Shown here in pieces: positions 46,561 to 57,500 of a stretch of 64,000 bases of DNA (position 1 is the first letter of the stretch; each line of letters starts with the position of its first letter). The notes under the pieces were generated by a model. The model was not told where the DNA came from. It did not search any database and saw nothing but the letters and a program-made list of their open reading frames with translations. The stretch covers positions 1,740,114 to 1,804,113 of the forward strand of contig CABFPE010000006.1 in assembly GCA_900660155.1 (NCBI GenBank), given 5' to 3'. A program made the position numbers and the translations under genes. The stretch comes from Hofstenia miamia (Eukaryota > Xenacoelomorpha > Acoela > Hofsteniidae).

Positions 46561-49500
46561 GGAGGCGAAGCTGCAAGTAGTTCCTTCCCGAATAAGGTCA
46601 TTAAATAAAATTAGTAAACTAACATTCATTGAGAAATTTGCTTGAAATATAGAAAGAATGTTGTTACGAAAGTAACAAACTTCCTCGAGTATAATTTGAA
46701 AACACGTTTTCAATATTGGTAGAAGTCGTGGAGTACGAAATAAACAGCCACTCGTGTAGACAGACTGCAGGCTCAAAACCGCAAAAAGCTATTGTTGATA
46801 TTATTGTAAAGATTAATAATGTGACACAGGAAACAATTTGTTGCATACAAAATTGCATATTTATGCATAATACAGTAAAATTGAATCAATCCAAACCAAG
46901 TCTAAACTTAAGACGTCTATTTCTAATGAATTCAGTAAACCTATTTTAGAAGCAGTAAGAACATCATAGTACGTAATGTAATATGTTCCTCCCGCACTTT
47001 CTCTAAAAAAGGCTCTGGACATCTGCGCAAATAAGTTTGTATATGCAAATTTTTCACAATGTTTTGATACTAGACCTGCTACTTTACCAGCATTAAAACT
47101 ATCAAATTCAAACATCTATTTCACGAAATTCTTCAATCTCATTCTATAAAAAGTTGCATATTATGGTAAATTTATAGAACAACAGTTTGACTTAAATGTG
47201 TCAAATACAAATAGCAATTATGCAACTTCTTAAACCGGTATACCACTGCGATTAATGACACTACGTTTTAAAACTTCACGTAAAACAATTGGCTTTGGGA
47301 AAGTTATGGCAGAAGCTCCTGTCATCTCAAATAAATTGGGTGGATCAGCTGGTTTTCCATGCACTTTAATAGTAGGAAAGCCTTCTGGCCAATGCTTTTG
47401 CAAAATAACAGTGTTTTAGTAACTCTTATTTTTTGAAGAATTCTAGATAACCAAGCGTTTCTTTCATTCACGTCTTTTGGGAACCTGTATGCAGAAATAT
47501 ATGGTAAATTTTTATTGTTCGACCTGCATTTAAATACACAGCACTTGTCGGCATGAGCAACTGAACGGAATGAATTGCAAAGCCAAATGACTAATATAAA
47601 TATTATAGCATCAATAACAACATTGCTTTATTGCGGTTTTGGGCCTGCAGTCTGTTGACACGAGTGTTTGTTTTCACCTCCTGCAAATTTCGTACTCCAC
47701 GCTCTGGACACATCAATAGCAAACAAATTATAGTTAAGTATAAAGCAGAAATTGTAGCAGATGTTTGCTGTTGGTGTGATGGAATATTTGATAATCTATC
47801 ATCACAATACATTTGCGAAAGTACTAAAAATTTGATCGGTGGTTTAATATCAGTCAGAATATGAATAAAACTAATATTTACAAGAAAATTGAAATATTTA
47901 ACAACATTTGGAGGCAAACAATGTGCGATCATACAACGAATAAAATTATACAAAGATCTATTCTTATTACAGACTACATCGGTGTTGCTTGCAACTTAGT
48001 ATGCTTTGTCGGCTTAATTAAAAATAATTACAAAGAGCCAATATCCATATATCTAAGAATGCTTTCCTTGGGAAATATAATTGGATTATTATTTGAACTG
48101 AATTCACTTCGATATCTACAATATGTTTTACATATCAGACATGTTTCACACTTACAGTTTACGATGCTTCGCGAAGTTTTTTGGGCAGCACTAGTTCACT
48201 CAAATCTTACATTCTTAGTCATTGTAATAGACCGATATTTTGCGACAAACAATGCCAAGACTTACAATAAATACATGGAGAACAAAGAAATTCTATGGCT
48301 AATTATTTATTGGATTATTATTATAAACTTTCTGATATCTGGATTCTTTGGACTTTCCCTCTACGTAATGCCAGAAGTGGATATGTGTCTTTACAAAACA
48401 CTAGCTGAGGGACTACCATTTCTCATTGTATTGTGTTTTTATATAGCAATGTAGGGTTTTTGACAATGTTCATAAACTAGCAACATTTCGTAGGTTTTTA
48501 AAAAACGTTAAACCAATATGTTGAAGTTTTAAAATTGAATATAACAACCAAATTTTTTAGTAAAAACAAATGCCAAACTGCGTTGGTTTCATATTGATTG
48601 TAAAATAGATTCATTTTCAAAAAACCCACATTCATGAAATTTCCACAAATTTCAATGGAAAATTCCATTCGTAATTTGTAACTTTCTTTCCATACTTCCA
48701 AAATAGATGACAAGTGAACATTGTCCATAAAGAGTAAAATCAGGCATAAATGGAGTTCCGCAATTTCAAATAATAATTTTTCTAATTACAAACCTCACCC
48801 AGATAGTCATTAACATAATAATTGAAGCAAATGACAAAAGGATGCGATTTGGCTGCCACGGATATTTTCTCGAGTTACTCGAAGAATCCAGTTTTACCGT
48901 GAATAGTGCAACGAATGCCATCACGATCTACATTGCAATGCAAAAATATCTAGAAAAGGATGCTGGCAGCATTGAATCCGAAACATCATAGAATAGCTGA
49001 TGTTGAATAAGAAACTTTACACAATGATAATAGCAATATATTTTAAAGGATATCATTAAACAATTTCATAGTAACATTGGTTCAATTGCATTTCATTACA
49101 TACTTTTGTATCTTCATAAATTTAAAAAGTAATATAAGGCATAATCCTCCAATCAACAGATTACTTTGTACCTCTAAGTTAGGTCTACTTCAAATTATGG
49201 TTTAGATATTTAATTGAAAAATTTACAGGTTTTCGAAATAGTATTTAGATTTTGAAATTTTTAAAGGTACAGCAACGAAAAAACATTTTTTGCAAAATTA
49301 CAAGAACAGCTTTGAAAAAGCATATGTTTTTATCATCATCAAAATCCATCTTTTTCTGTAAAAATAATCTTTAAAAATTATATTAAAATGTTCTTTTTAC
49401 CATGTTGAAAACAATTGCTCGTAATGTTTAATTTGCGGTTACCCATCAATCGCTTCTATTAAATAAAATTTATTTAGTTCTGCATTATATGTTTGCTTGC

Positions 49501-49784
49501 GTATTAAATCATAAAAAATTTAAAAAATTGAGAAAAACTTAGTTACGTTCTAATGTAGCTTACTTTGAGTTGAGACTGGGTCAGCAGTTGGACTTTTGCT
49601 CCAGCATTCTGCTGATACCTTACATTTTCTTCTAATTTTTCAAGACCCTTTTTACTGGAAAGCAGTAAATATCCATGCGGATTAAATGACACATCCACCG
49701 GATCAGCTTCAGCAACACTCAAATGTTCCTAAAAATTAATGTAAAATACAATTTTTTAATTAAACATACATAAATTCGCGTATA

Positions 49785-49827
<43 letters not shown>

Positions 49828-50459
49828 CATTGCTCAATGAACCGTNNNNNNNNNNNNNNNNNNNNNNNNNNNNNNNNNNNNNNNNNNNNNNNNNNNNNNN
49901 NNNNNNNNNNNNNNNNNNNNNNNNNNNNNNNNNNNNNNNNNNNNNNNNNNNNNNNNNNNNNNNNNNNNNNNNNNNNNNNNNNNNNNNNNNNNNNNNNNNN
50001 NNNNNNNNNNNNNNNNNNNNNNNNNNNNNNNNNNNNNNNNNNNNNNNNNNNNNNNNNNNNNNNNNNNNNNNNNNNNNNNNNNNNNNNNNNNNNNNNNNNN
50101 NNNNNNNNNNNNNNNNNNNNNNNNNNNNNNNNNNNNNNNNNNNNNNNNNNNNNNNNNNNNNNNNNNNNNNNNNNNNNNNNNNNNNNNNNNNNNNNNNNNN
50201 NNNNNNNNNNNNNNNNNNNNNNNNNNNNNNNNNNNNNNNNNNNNNNNNNNNNNNNNNNNNNNNNNNNNNNNNNNNNNNNNNNNNNNNNNNNNNNNNNNNN
50301 NNNNNNNNNNNNNNNNNNNNNNNNNNNNNNNNNNNNNNNNNNNNNNNNNNNNNNNNNNNNNNNNNNNNNNNNNNNNNNNNNNNNNNNNNNNNNNNNNNNN
50401 NNNNNNNNNNNNNNNNNNNNNNNNNNNNNNNNNNNNNNNNNNNNNNNNNNNNNNNNNNN

Positions 50460-50494
<35 letters not shown>

Positions 50495-51729
50495 AGATAA
50501 TGTTGCTTAAGTTATATTTAAAACGAATAGTGAAGTTATAATCAAATGAAATTATATGTCTTTGACAAAAATTATTAATTGACTTGGTATTGAAACACGT
50601 CATGAATAATAAAAAATTCTCCAGATATCATTTATTGAGTTATCAATGATAAGAATAAACATGATGACAGTTTAAAAACACTTGTGCAAAATATGAAACT
50701 AGAACAGAAATTTCAAAGACATAAATAGTCATACATTTCTTGTATGAACTTGGCTATGCTAATAGTCTAAAAGGAGAATAGTATATGTACAGGAAAATAT
50801 TTAGTCATTTCTTCCACTACAAGTAGCATAATAAAATTCCAGATGACATATTTGTGATTTTATTACAGAAAGCAATATGGTACAAAATTTTCAAGAGTAC
50901 ATAATATCTATTTACATATCATTTGAAGAAGCTTATAATCACTACGTAAATAAGGCTTCCAAAATTATAGCTCAAAGAAACCTCATATTTGAAGAATGTT
51001 GAATAAACATTGTAAAAGTATTAACTGCTATCACACCTAAAATTAGAAATCTACAATAAATTATTAATAATGTTTAATGTCATTAAATATTTTTTACTAT
51101 TTTTAATTTGGTGGGAGAACTTTTTTTGCAATAATGGCGTAATTTTCTTTTCATAGAAGCAAAATATCGTGCCATGATGCTATGTAAATATAAGGTTACA
51201 AATAAGTGCTACTTTTATTGGGCATGTATGTAGATAGAACGCTTAGACCCCCAGTGGTACACCCACTATTTGTGTCGCATCCTTATACATCAGAAGTCCA
51301 CAATATTATAGTGCGACTTTTAGAATATATAAGTAATTTTGAAGAGTTTTCATAAATTTAAAAAGCTTGGCACAATTTATTGCTAACTATAAGTTAATTA
51401 AGTGATTAAAATACGACATAAAAAATTACGTGAGCGTTACGAAGGAAGTCATATGTGAATTTTGAAAGTTGAATATTTTCAATGTTGGTAAACTGCTGTC
51501 TGATACCACCAGCACTAAGAACAGTGGAAGAGCGCGTGTAAGTGGGATCTCGCTCAATAACAGTCACAGACAGATGCTGCCGCGCCCTAGATTTGAGAAA
51601 ATACGCCACACAAGACCCAATACATCCTCCGCCTAAAATCACAACATCCGATTGATTAGTAATGTCAACATGGCCAGTTGTGAAACCAGTTGAAAAGCGG
51701 CGACACCATCTAGTTGTTCTTAAGAACAT
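45339..51729 (-). CDS. FOXRED1: FOXRED1, FAD-dependent oxidoreductase domain protein 1 (3' part missing)
   Basis: Exons 51729-51430, 49728-49564, 45978-45766 and 45635-45339, all joined in phase 0, give 325 codons. The N-terminus MFLRTTRWCRRFSTGF is a plausible mitochondrial presequence. The dinucleotide-binding VVILGGGCIGSCVAYFL follows at residues 29-45, then SAGGIRQQFTNIENIQLS. Exon 2 has FNPHGYLLLSSKKGLEKL, exon 3 ENEGWFDPWTYLMAL, exon 4 VNAAGAWSSDIAQMAGIG, LPVEPRKRFVFV and CGRSPT. All are conserved in FOXRED1, a DAO-family flavoprotein needed for respiratory complex I assembly. It ends at a PD|GTAAGT donor; about 150 C-terminal residues are absent. COG5 lies 1 kb upstream on the same strand. 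Confidence 0.93.
45766..45978 (-). CDS. FOXRED1: FOXRED1 exon 3
   Basis: 71 codons (AEYPFLNCSDVAGG to KIETVLLK). Acceptor TTTATAG|GCTGAA, donor AAAG|GTGCGT. Includes the conserved GWFDPW. Confidence 0.93.
46507..46558. repeat. terminal-repeat-like motif plus (AT)n
   Basis: ACGGTTCATTGAGC then TATGATATAT and an AT tract to about 46557. The exact inverse of the 14-mer lies at 49832-49845, directly at the edge of the second gap. Confidence 0.6.
46728..47700 (-). mobile_element. THAP/P-like transposon, internally deleted copy 2 in a FOXRED1 intron
   Basis: The ends are GTGGAGTACGAAATAAACAG and the inverse of GTGGAGTACGAAATTTGCAG; both share the GACTGCAGGC subterminal block of copy 1. The minus-strand gene keeps a THAP start (DKCCVFKCRSNNKNLPY, FPKDVNERNAWLS, near 47540-47440) and SFNAGKVAGLVSKHC (about 47095). 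It then jumps directly from FAQMSR to AFFRESAGGTYYIT, where copy 1 has about 0.7 kb more. This is a classic internal deletion derivative. Confidence 0.8.
47861..48985 (+). pseudogene. GPCR-like seven-helix receptor fragment, opposite strand in a FOXRED1 intron
   Basis: Frame 47861-48454 (197 aa) shows at least four hydrophobic helices: ILITDYIGVACNLVCFVGLI, a second near residues 60-80, LVHSNLTFLVIVIDRYFATN (helix 3 ending in a DRY-like DRYFA motif) and a fourth, WLIIYWIIIINFLISGFFGL, then the start of helix 5 (LPFLIVLCFYIAM). After about 330 bp with stops, 48779-48985 reads ITNLTQIVINIIIEANDKRM and ESSFTVNSATNAITIYIAMQ, resembling helix 7 with an N-x-x-x-Y end. No splice pair joining the halves in frame was found, so it is broken or has an unseen exon. 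Ligand unknown. Confidence 0.6.
49564..49728 (-). CDS. FOXRED1: FOXRED1 exon 2
   Basis: 55 codons (EHLSVAEADPVDVSF to LLTQSQLK). Acceptor TTTTTAG|GAACAT, donor CAAA|GTAAGC. Confidence 0.93.
49846..50459. other. assembly gap, 614 N, inside FOXRED1 intron 1
   Basis: Undetermined bases flanked on the left by an inverted copy of the motif at 46507 and on the right by an AT tract (50461-50490). Confidence 0.99.
51223..51293. repeat. dispersed short repeat, copy 1
   Basis: Shares TAGACC.CCAGTGGTA and CGCATCCTTATACAT-like blocks with 56779-56853 in the same orientation. Family unknown. Confidence 0.5.
51430..51729 (-). CDS. FOXRED1: FOXRED1 exon 1
   Basis: 100 codons from the start Met to FLRNAH, then the donor GTAATT. 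Carries the presequence and the GGGxxG FAD-binding motif. Confidence 0.93.
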
Positions 51730-52192
51730 CTAAAACTAAAAACCCTTTATCACCAAAGTATTAATAGAATAGCAAGTTTAAATTAGTGAAATTCTGCAAA
51801 TGCAAACGTACAATCCATTTATATGCAAAAGCAAATACGCTATATCAAGTTTGGCTCACTTAAAATGATATTTGTTGTACGCATGTATAGTTACAAAGGA
51901 TTTATAAATATTGTTATGCGCCAATAGCAAACATTAAGAGTTAGTGAGCATTAACAATTATAAAATTGTTCAGGCTAAACAACTTCCTCCTAAATTACTG
52001 CAAAGTTACAAAATATAATATTAAATTAAAAAAACAGATTTAATCAATTACGATTTTCTATTTGAAGTCGATTATGATTATTTACAAAGAACTTTAAAGA
52101 ACAATTCACACCTTTTAATGACTATATCTCAGTTACACTCAACGAAACTAACAATTTAATATTTCACGTGTAGCGACAAAATCATACAATCA

Positions 52193-52237
<45 letters not shown>

Positions 52238-52717
52238 CATTTGCCAAATTGTTCTCTTTCGGATTCGCTTAAATTCAATATATCTGTACCAAGGATTTGG
52301 AGCATCTTGCTTAACGAAACTCCGTATTCTCCATGAAATTTCAGCTGAAATAAAGCCGAAAATGTTGACTCTTGGTCTGAGATCACTTTTTGATTTCTGA
52401 TGCAACTGTAAAAGAAATAGTATTCTCCAATTTACTTCTATGTTCTCAAAGTAAAGTCCTCAAATTGTAAAATTCTAACATTCGTCAATACAAAATAAAA
52501 AATTATTAAAATCCAATGAGAATTAGTAGAGATATAAACATTTAAATGTCTAAAGAAGGCATGTGTACATACCAAAATTGAAAGAAACAAGAACGTGCAT
52601 TGAAAACTCAAAAAATAAAGGTACCAGTTACAACATTTCTCATCAATAAAAACCTATATTATTTAAATAATGTACATAATTACAAATCAAATAGAACACC
52701 CACTTTCTATACAAATA
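51730..52717. other. COG5-FOXRED1 intergenic region
   Basis: 988 bp between the COG5 stop and the FOXRED1 start on the minus strand; it should hold the COG5 3' untranslated region and the FOXRED1 promoter. It includes an (AT)n tract at 52197-52233. No other feature was resolved. Confidence 0.6.
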
Positions 52718-54531
52718 TTAAACATCTTGGAGAAGTTTTAATATAATAGGATATGTTGCTACATACTCTTTACCACCTTCTCGCCGCACTTTCCGCACAT
52801 AGCTTTCAAGGCCAGTCTTCAAAAAGGAATTATGCTCAGCTTCTGAGTGGTTATCCAACCACTCACTGTATTGTTCGATTGACATTCCTGTTGATATGTA
52901 AGGCATACTAAGTTCAGCAGAACTGCAACTGAATAAATAGTTTATCACAATGCTTAACGGAATGACTTTGCCAATAGTTTCATTGGAAGATATTTCATCA
53001 GGAGACAAAGTTAAGATACTTTTATAACAGCGCAATTGCCTGAAATGTGGCGAGAAATTGGCCTGAGGACTTAAAGACAACATGCACTTCTCAAATTTTA
53101 AAATATCCTCTTGAATAAGCTTAATACCCGGCTGAGACAAAGGACGAATCAATGACAGATGACGTAAATAGAACCGAGTTGATTCATCTACAATCTTAGA
53201 CATAACTTCATCAGTGATACTTGAGCATTCGAAGTGAACTATAAAATCGCTATACACTCTGGATGTAAAGTCATCGAGTTCAATGATGTACAATGATAAT
53301 GAATCAGTTTCGTAATCCGATTTGCTAAAATTTTCAGTGTGCAATGTTAAAATAATGCGCTTTATATAAATAAACACATTATTCATCCAATCAGATGCCG
53401 CCATTTTAATAAATGAAGATAATTCTTTAAAAGTTGAACTTAATATCTTGTTAATTTCTGAAGACGATTTGAACTGAAATTTTTTACTCAACTTTTGAAA
53501 GGCTTGCAAAAAGTAAAATGAAACATTTATTATATTCATCAAGAATAGTTGGGAGGTATTCATTTTACTAATTACTTGGTGAGTATCTTCCCCGCTTGGG
53601 ATTGCACCTTCCGCCTTAATATTAAACAATGCTATAGTCTTTGCAACATTTTTGCAAGTGAGAATTAAGAAGTGATCATCAAATATGGCGGTACTTAAGT
53701 CATTTTCAATACCAGCAATCAATGCGTCAATCTCTTCCTTATTTATCGATTTTTTCTCTGGCAAAAATATATTATTAACAGCATCATGACTCTTTGACAA
53801 CGACTTGGATAAATATGCATTTTCATAGTCAATGAATGCACGACGTAGTTGAGCTAAAACTACAGTTTTTGAAGATAATTTTGAATCAAACGAAAGAAAG
53901 TGATGGAATTTTTCACTAAGTGTTATTAAAAATTTCAGAAGTTTGGGGTAATCTGACTCCACCACTTGCTTCACAGCCGGAATAGATCTAGAGATTCTGA
54001 TAAACGAGGTTTTCAATGTATTTTCAATAAAGCTGACAAAGGAATTTAAAGACAAAGTAGTTTCAACTAAATCCTGATCAAGAACGTTTATAAAGCATTT
54101 ATGAGTAGTGGAATCTTTCTTCTTCCTAAGCACAACATTGAGCATATGAATCTTGGAAGCAGATGATATAATAACAGAAGACAATTTGTCCATAGCTGAC
54201 CAAAAATGGGCACGGGTAACGGCGCTATTAGAGGATAGAATCATGTTGGACCGACCGGGTGCAACATTATTAGAGGATTTGTCAGACTTGGAGAAGGCCT
54301 CGTTTGAAAACCGCTGAGATATTTCTTCGGTAACGTTTTTCTGAAGTGAAGTGATTATATTCTTACATTTAGAAGGCAATTCATCGAGGTAAAAATAAAC
54401 CTGCAAAGCAGTTCCTAGGCTATTTTGACTCAACGATTCTAACGACTGATCTAAAATGCATGTAGAGCGAGCAGCTATTATTTGAGCAGCTTCTCTTTCT
54501 CGAAGTCTGTCATCAGCAACAGCATCAATCC
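52718..54531 (-). CDS. COG5: COG5 exon 4 (last, large)
   Basis: Acceptor TTGTTTAG|GGATTGATG; the upstream continuation of the open frame (MFFIPISHIISFCL) is intron. 604 codons to the stop at 52718-52720, in one uninterrupted frame. Confidence 0.97.
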
Positions 54532-57500
54532 CTAAACAAAATGAAATAATATGCGAAATTGGTATGAAAAACAACTACTTCATAATTTTTATTCTATTCA
54601 GAAATAATGTAATTGCGAATTGCATGATCATTAATACAGGGTGTCCATTAAATATTTGCCAAAATAAAAGGCTGATAAATCGTATCTACATTATTCAATG
54701 GATGTAATTACGCTATGGTCTTGTCGCTAATTTGTGGGGATTCGATTTTTTGTTCAAATGCTTCACCTTTCATTTCGATTTTCAAATTAATTATTTAAAA
54801 ATCGTCCAGAATCAGTTTGCATTTAATTTAAAATGGATCTTGAACTTTCCGATAAAATTTTGCTTTTGGAATGTTATGTTATTGGTGGAAAGTCAATCAC
54901 CACTGCCATACGAGCTTTCTGCACTGATAAGCGGATAAAAAATGACCGCCACAATTGGCAGTGCCGGAGCGATGCCGAAAGTCTGGAGAAAAAAGGACAA
55001 AGATTCGAGTGATCTTTGGAGCTGTGTCATTGACTCTTATGTGCTTTTTACAGTGTATATTTTTGTGTTTCCCCTCCTACTCTTTGTTTTTTTTAGATCG
55101 ATGAATAAGAGTGTTCAAAAATAAGAGAAACGTTTCAAAATCTTTTGGAATTGTGCTTTTCAATAATTCTGATCGAGTACTCTTTTTGAGTGATCTTCTC
55201 AATTGCTACTGTAATGATTACTCTGTTTATTGTTTTGCCTACACAAAAATAAAATGTGTGTAATTTAGCGAAAGTTAATGATACTTTTTCGTATCCACAA
55301 CACTACATTTGATTGAATAATTGGATAACCAATTGGATGCATATTTGATTGAATAGTGAATAAACAAAATCAGATAGAAATTGAAATTAGGGTAAATTAG
55401 ATGTCCATTTCCCAAGTTTTCTCCGTAAATCAAACTAAAAATGAAGCATGTAATATAAGCAAAAATCCAAATCCCTCCACATAATAAGCAAGATAAGAAC
55501 GTTACCATACTCATAAAACCATTTTCCTATGAATTATTAGCTTTTAATTTTGGCAAGTATTTAATGCACACCCTGTACATTTCATCACAGAAATTTGAAG
55601 TAAATCACGGGGAAAAATTCTTTTCATAGAACATTTCTATTAGCAAATTCAGTTAGAAATTTAAAATGAAAAGCTAAAAATTCGTTAGTAGCTGCCCTTA
55701 TATTCGAACTAGGATTTCACAGTTATTGTCTTTTCGAATATTCAAAAACATTATTTGCATTCCGCTCGTAAAAGCATAGAGAATGATATTGAATTGGAAA
55801 GATAACGGCAATGCTATTATGTGACTGATGTTTATTAATTTCAGTTAATGTTTGGAAGTTTAAAAATAACAATGTAAAAACATTTTAATGTGGTAGAAAA
55901 CAGTGTTTTAAGATACATAATATATAGTCAAAACTATATAGTCCCAAAATTAACAATACATGTACACATATTTGTTGATTAAAAAATTGCTTGAAGTATT
56001 ATTGGAAGCACCGCTTTGCATCCCCCTTTTCTATTTCTTTCGAGATAAAATTCACAAAAATAAGACAAGATGGAATTTGAATTTAGAATTGGTACTGTTA
56101 GTTGGAATTGAATATTCTTGAACGATGGATGTAAACCTGGTGTTTGAATATAGCTTTATGCATGACAATGCTAGACAAACGCTACGAGCAGCTAGGTTTG
56201 CTCAACTCAGTATCTATCAATTATTCCACTCAATAGTACAGTGAAAGGGAGGATCTAAAATTTCTAATACGGGTACTGAAATTTTTTAAACAACAATAAG
56301 TTAACAGTTAATTCTATGTTTAACATTTCTCAATTGATTTATAGTCGCCTAACAACAACAATAAGCAGATGCCTTCAAACAATAAGAATCCACTTGATAA
56401 AGAAATTGTAATATATTTGAATTCCCGAGGTAAGACACCATTGAAATTTTGGGCAATAACAAAGAAGAATTGGCATATTTGCAAGAAGCAACTGCTGAAT
56501 TTCCTCCATTTAAGGCAAACAACACTACATCAGAGAGAACTACATCTGTTGGTATTAGCATTGTCATTACAAACGTAAGCCGGTCTGCATTAGTATTTGA
56601 ATTCGAAATAAAAAGTTGTTCGACAGAGCTTGAAGTTCAGGCAGCCAAAATTGCCACTTCGGTTGACATTGAAAATGGGAAGCGAAAATTTAAGTGTTAA
56701 GTAAAACTGAATGAGGAAAACCATGAGAGCGACGACGTTGCTTGATAATTACTGCATATAATCAATATTATGAAGAATATATGTATGCTGATAAAACGAC
56801 TAGACCACCAGTGGTAAGCAAGGCAAATTCGTGTGGCATCCTTATACATTCCAGATTGATTTTCAGAACTTCTGTTAATCATTCAATTTACTTATTTAGA
56901 TGGTAACTCGGTTTTTGCTGCATTGTTGTCGAAATACAAACTAACACCTGGGAAGCAATGGGACTTATTAAACCAATCAAAATTTTATTAAACTACTGGT
57001 ATTCGTTTTCAAAAGAAATTTATGACTGAGCATGACAAGGATTTATGACTGAGAACAGAAAGCCAAATTTCTTAAAAATTAACTTGAAAAACGAAATGAT
57101 CCTTAATCGTAATTTCAGTTATCTTAATGATTTAAATTGTTCATTGATATTCCGACATATTGGTATTAACAAAAGAAGGGAGTTTAAAACTCAATGAAAC
57201 AAAGCACAATAATTAACTGCCAAAATAGCAGAAAAGTAAAAGTTAAGACTTTAATGGTAACGAACCTAAACAATTAAAAGATGAAATTTCGTTTACAAGT
57301 AGTTTATATGAAAATACTAACCTGTAAGGTCATAAGTAGTGAAAATTGTAAAAAGTTCACTATAAGCCTGCGCTGCTTTTGCTAAATCTCGATCACCTAC
57401 TGACAAATATGACTGCAAACGACGACTTAACTGCGAAACCCTAAACATCGCTCTGATAAAGATATTAAAGCTTAAACAATTATACATAAATGCAGAACAT

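Noticed and set aside
49788..50603. Long open frames across the second gap
   Set aside because: Same reason: N bases plus AT microsatellite.
52190..52405. 71-codon minus-strand frame ending in IYIYIY
   Set aside because: Its tail is an AT microsatellite and the remainder has no motif; lies in the COG5-FOXRED1 spacer.
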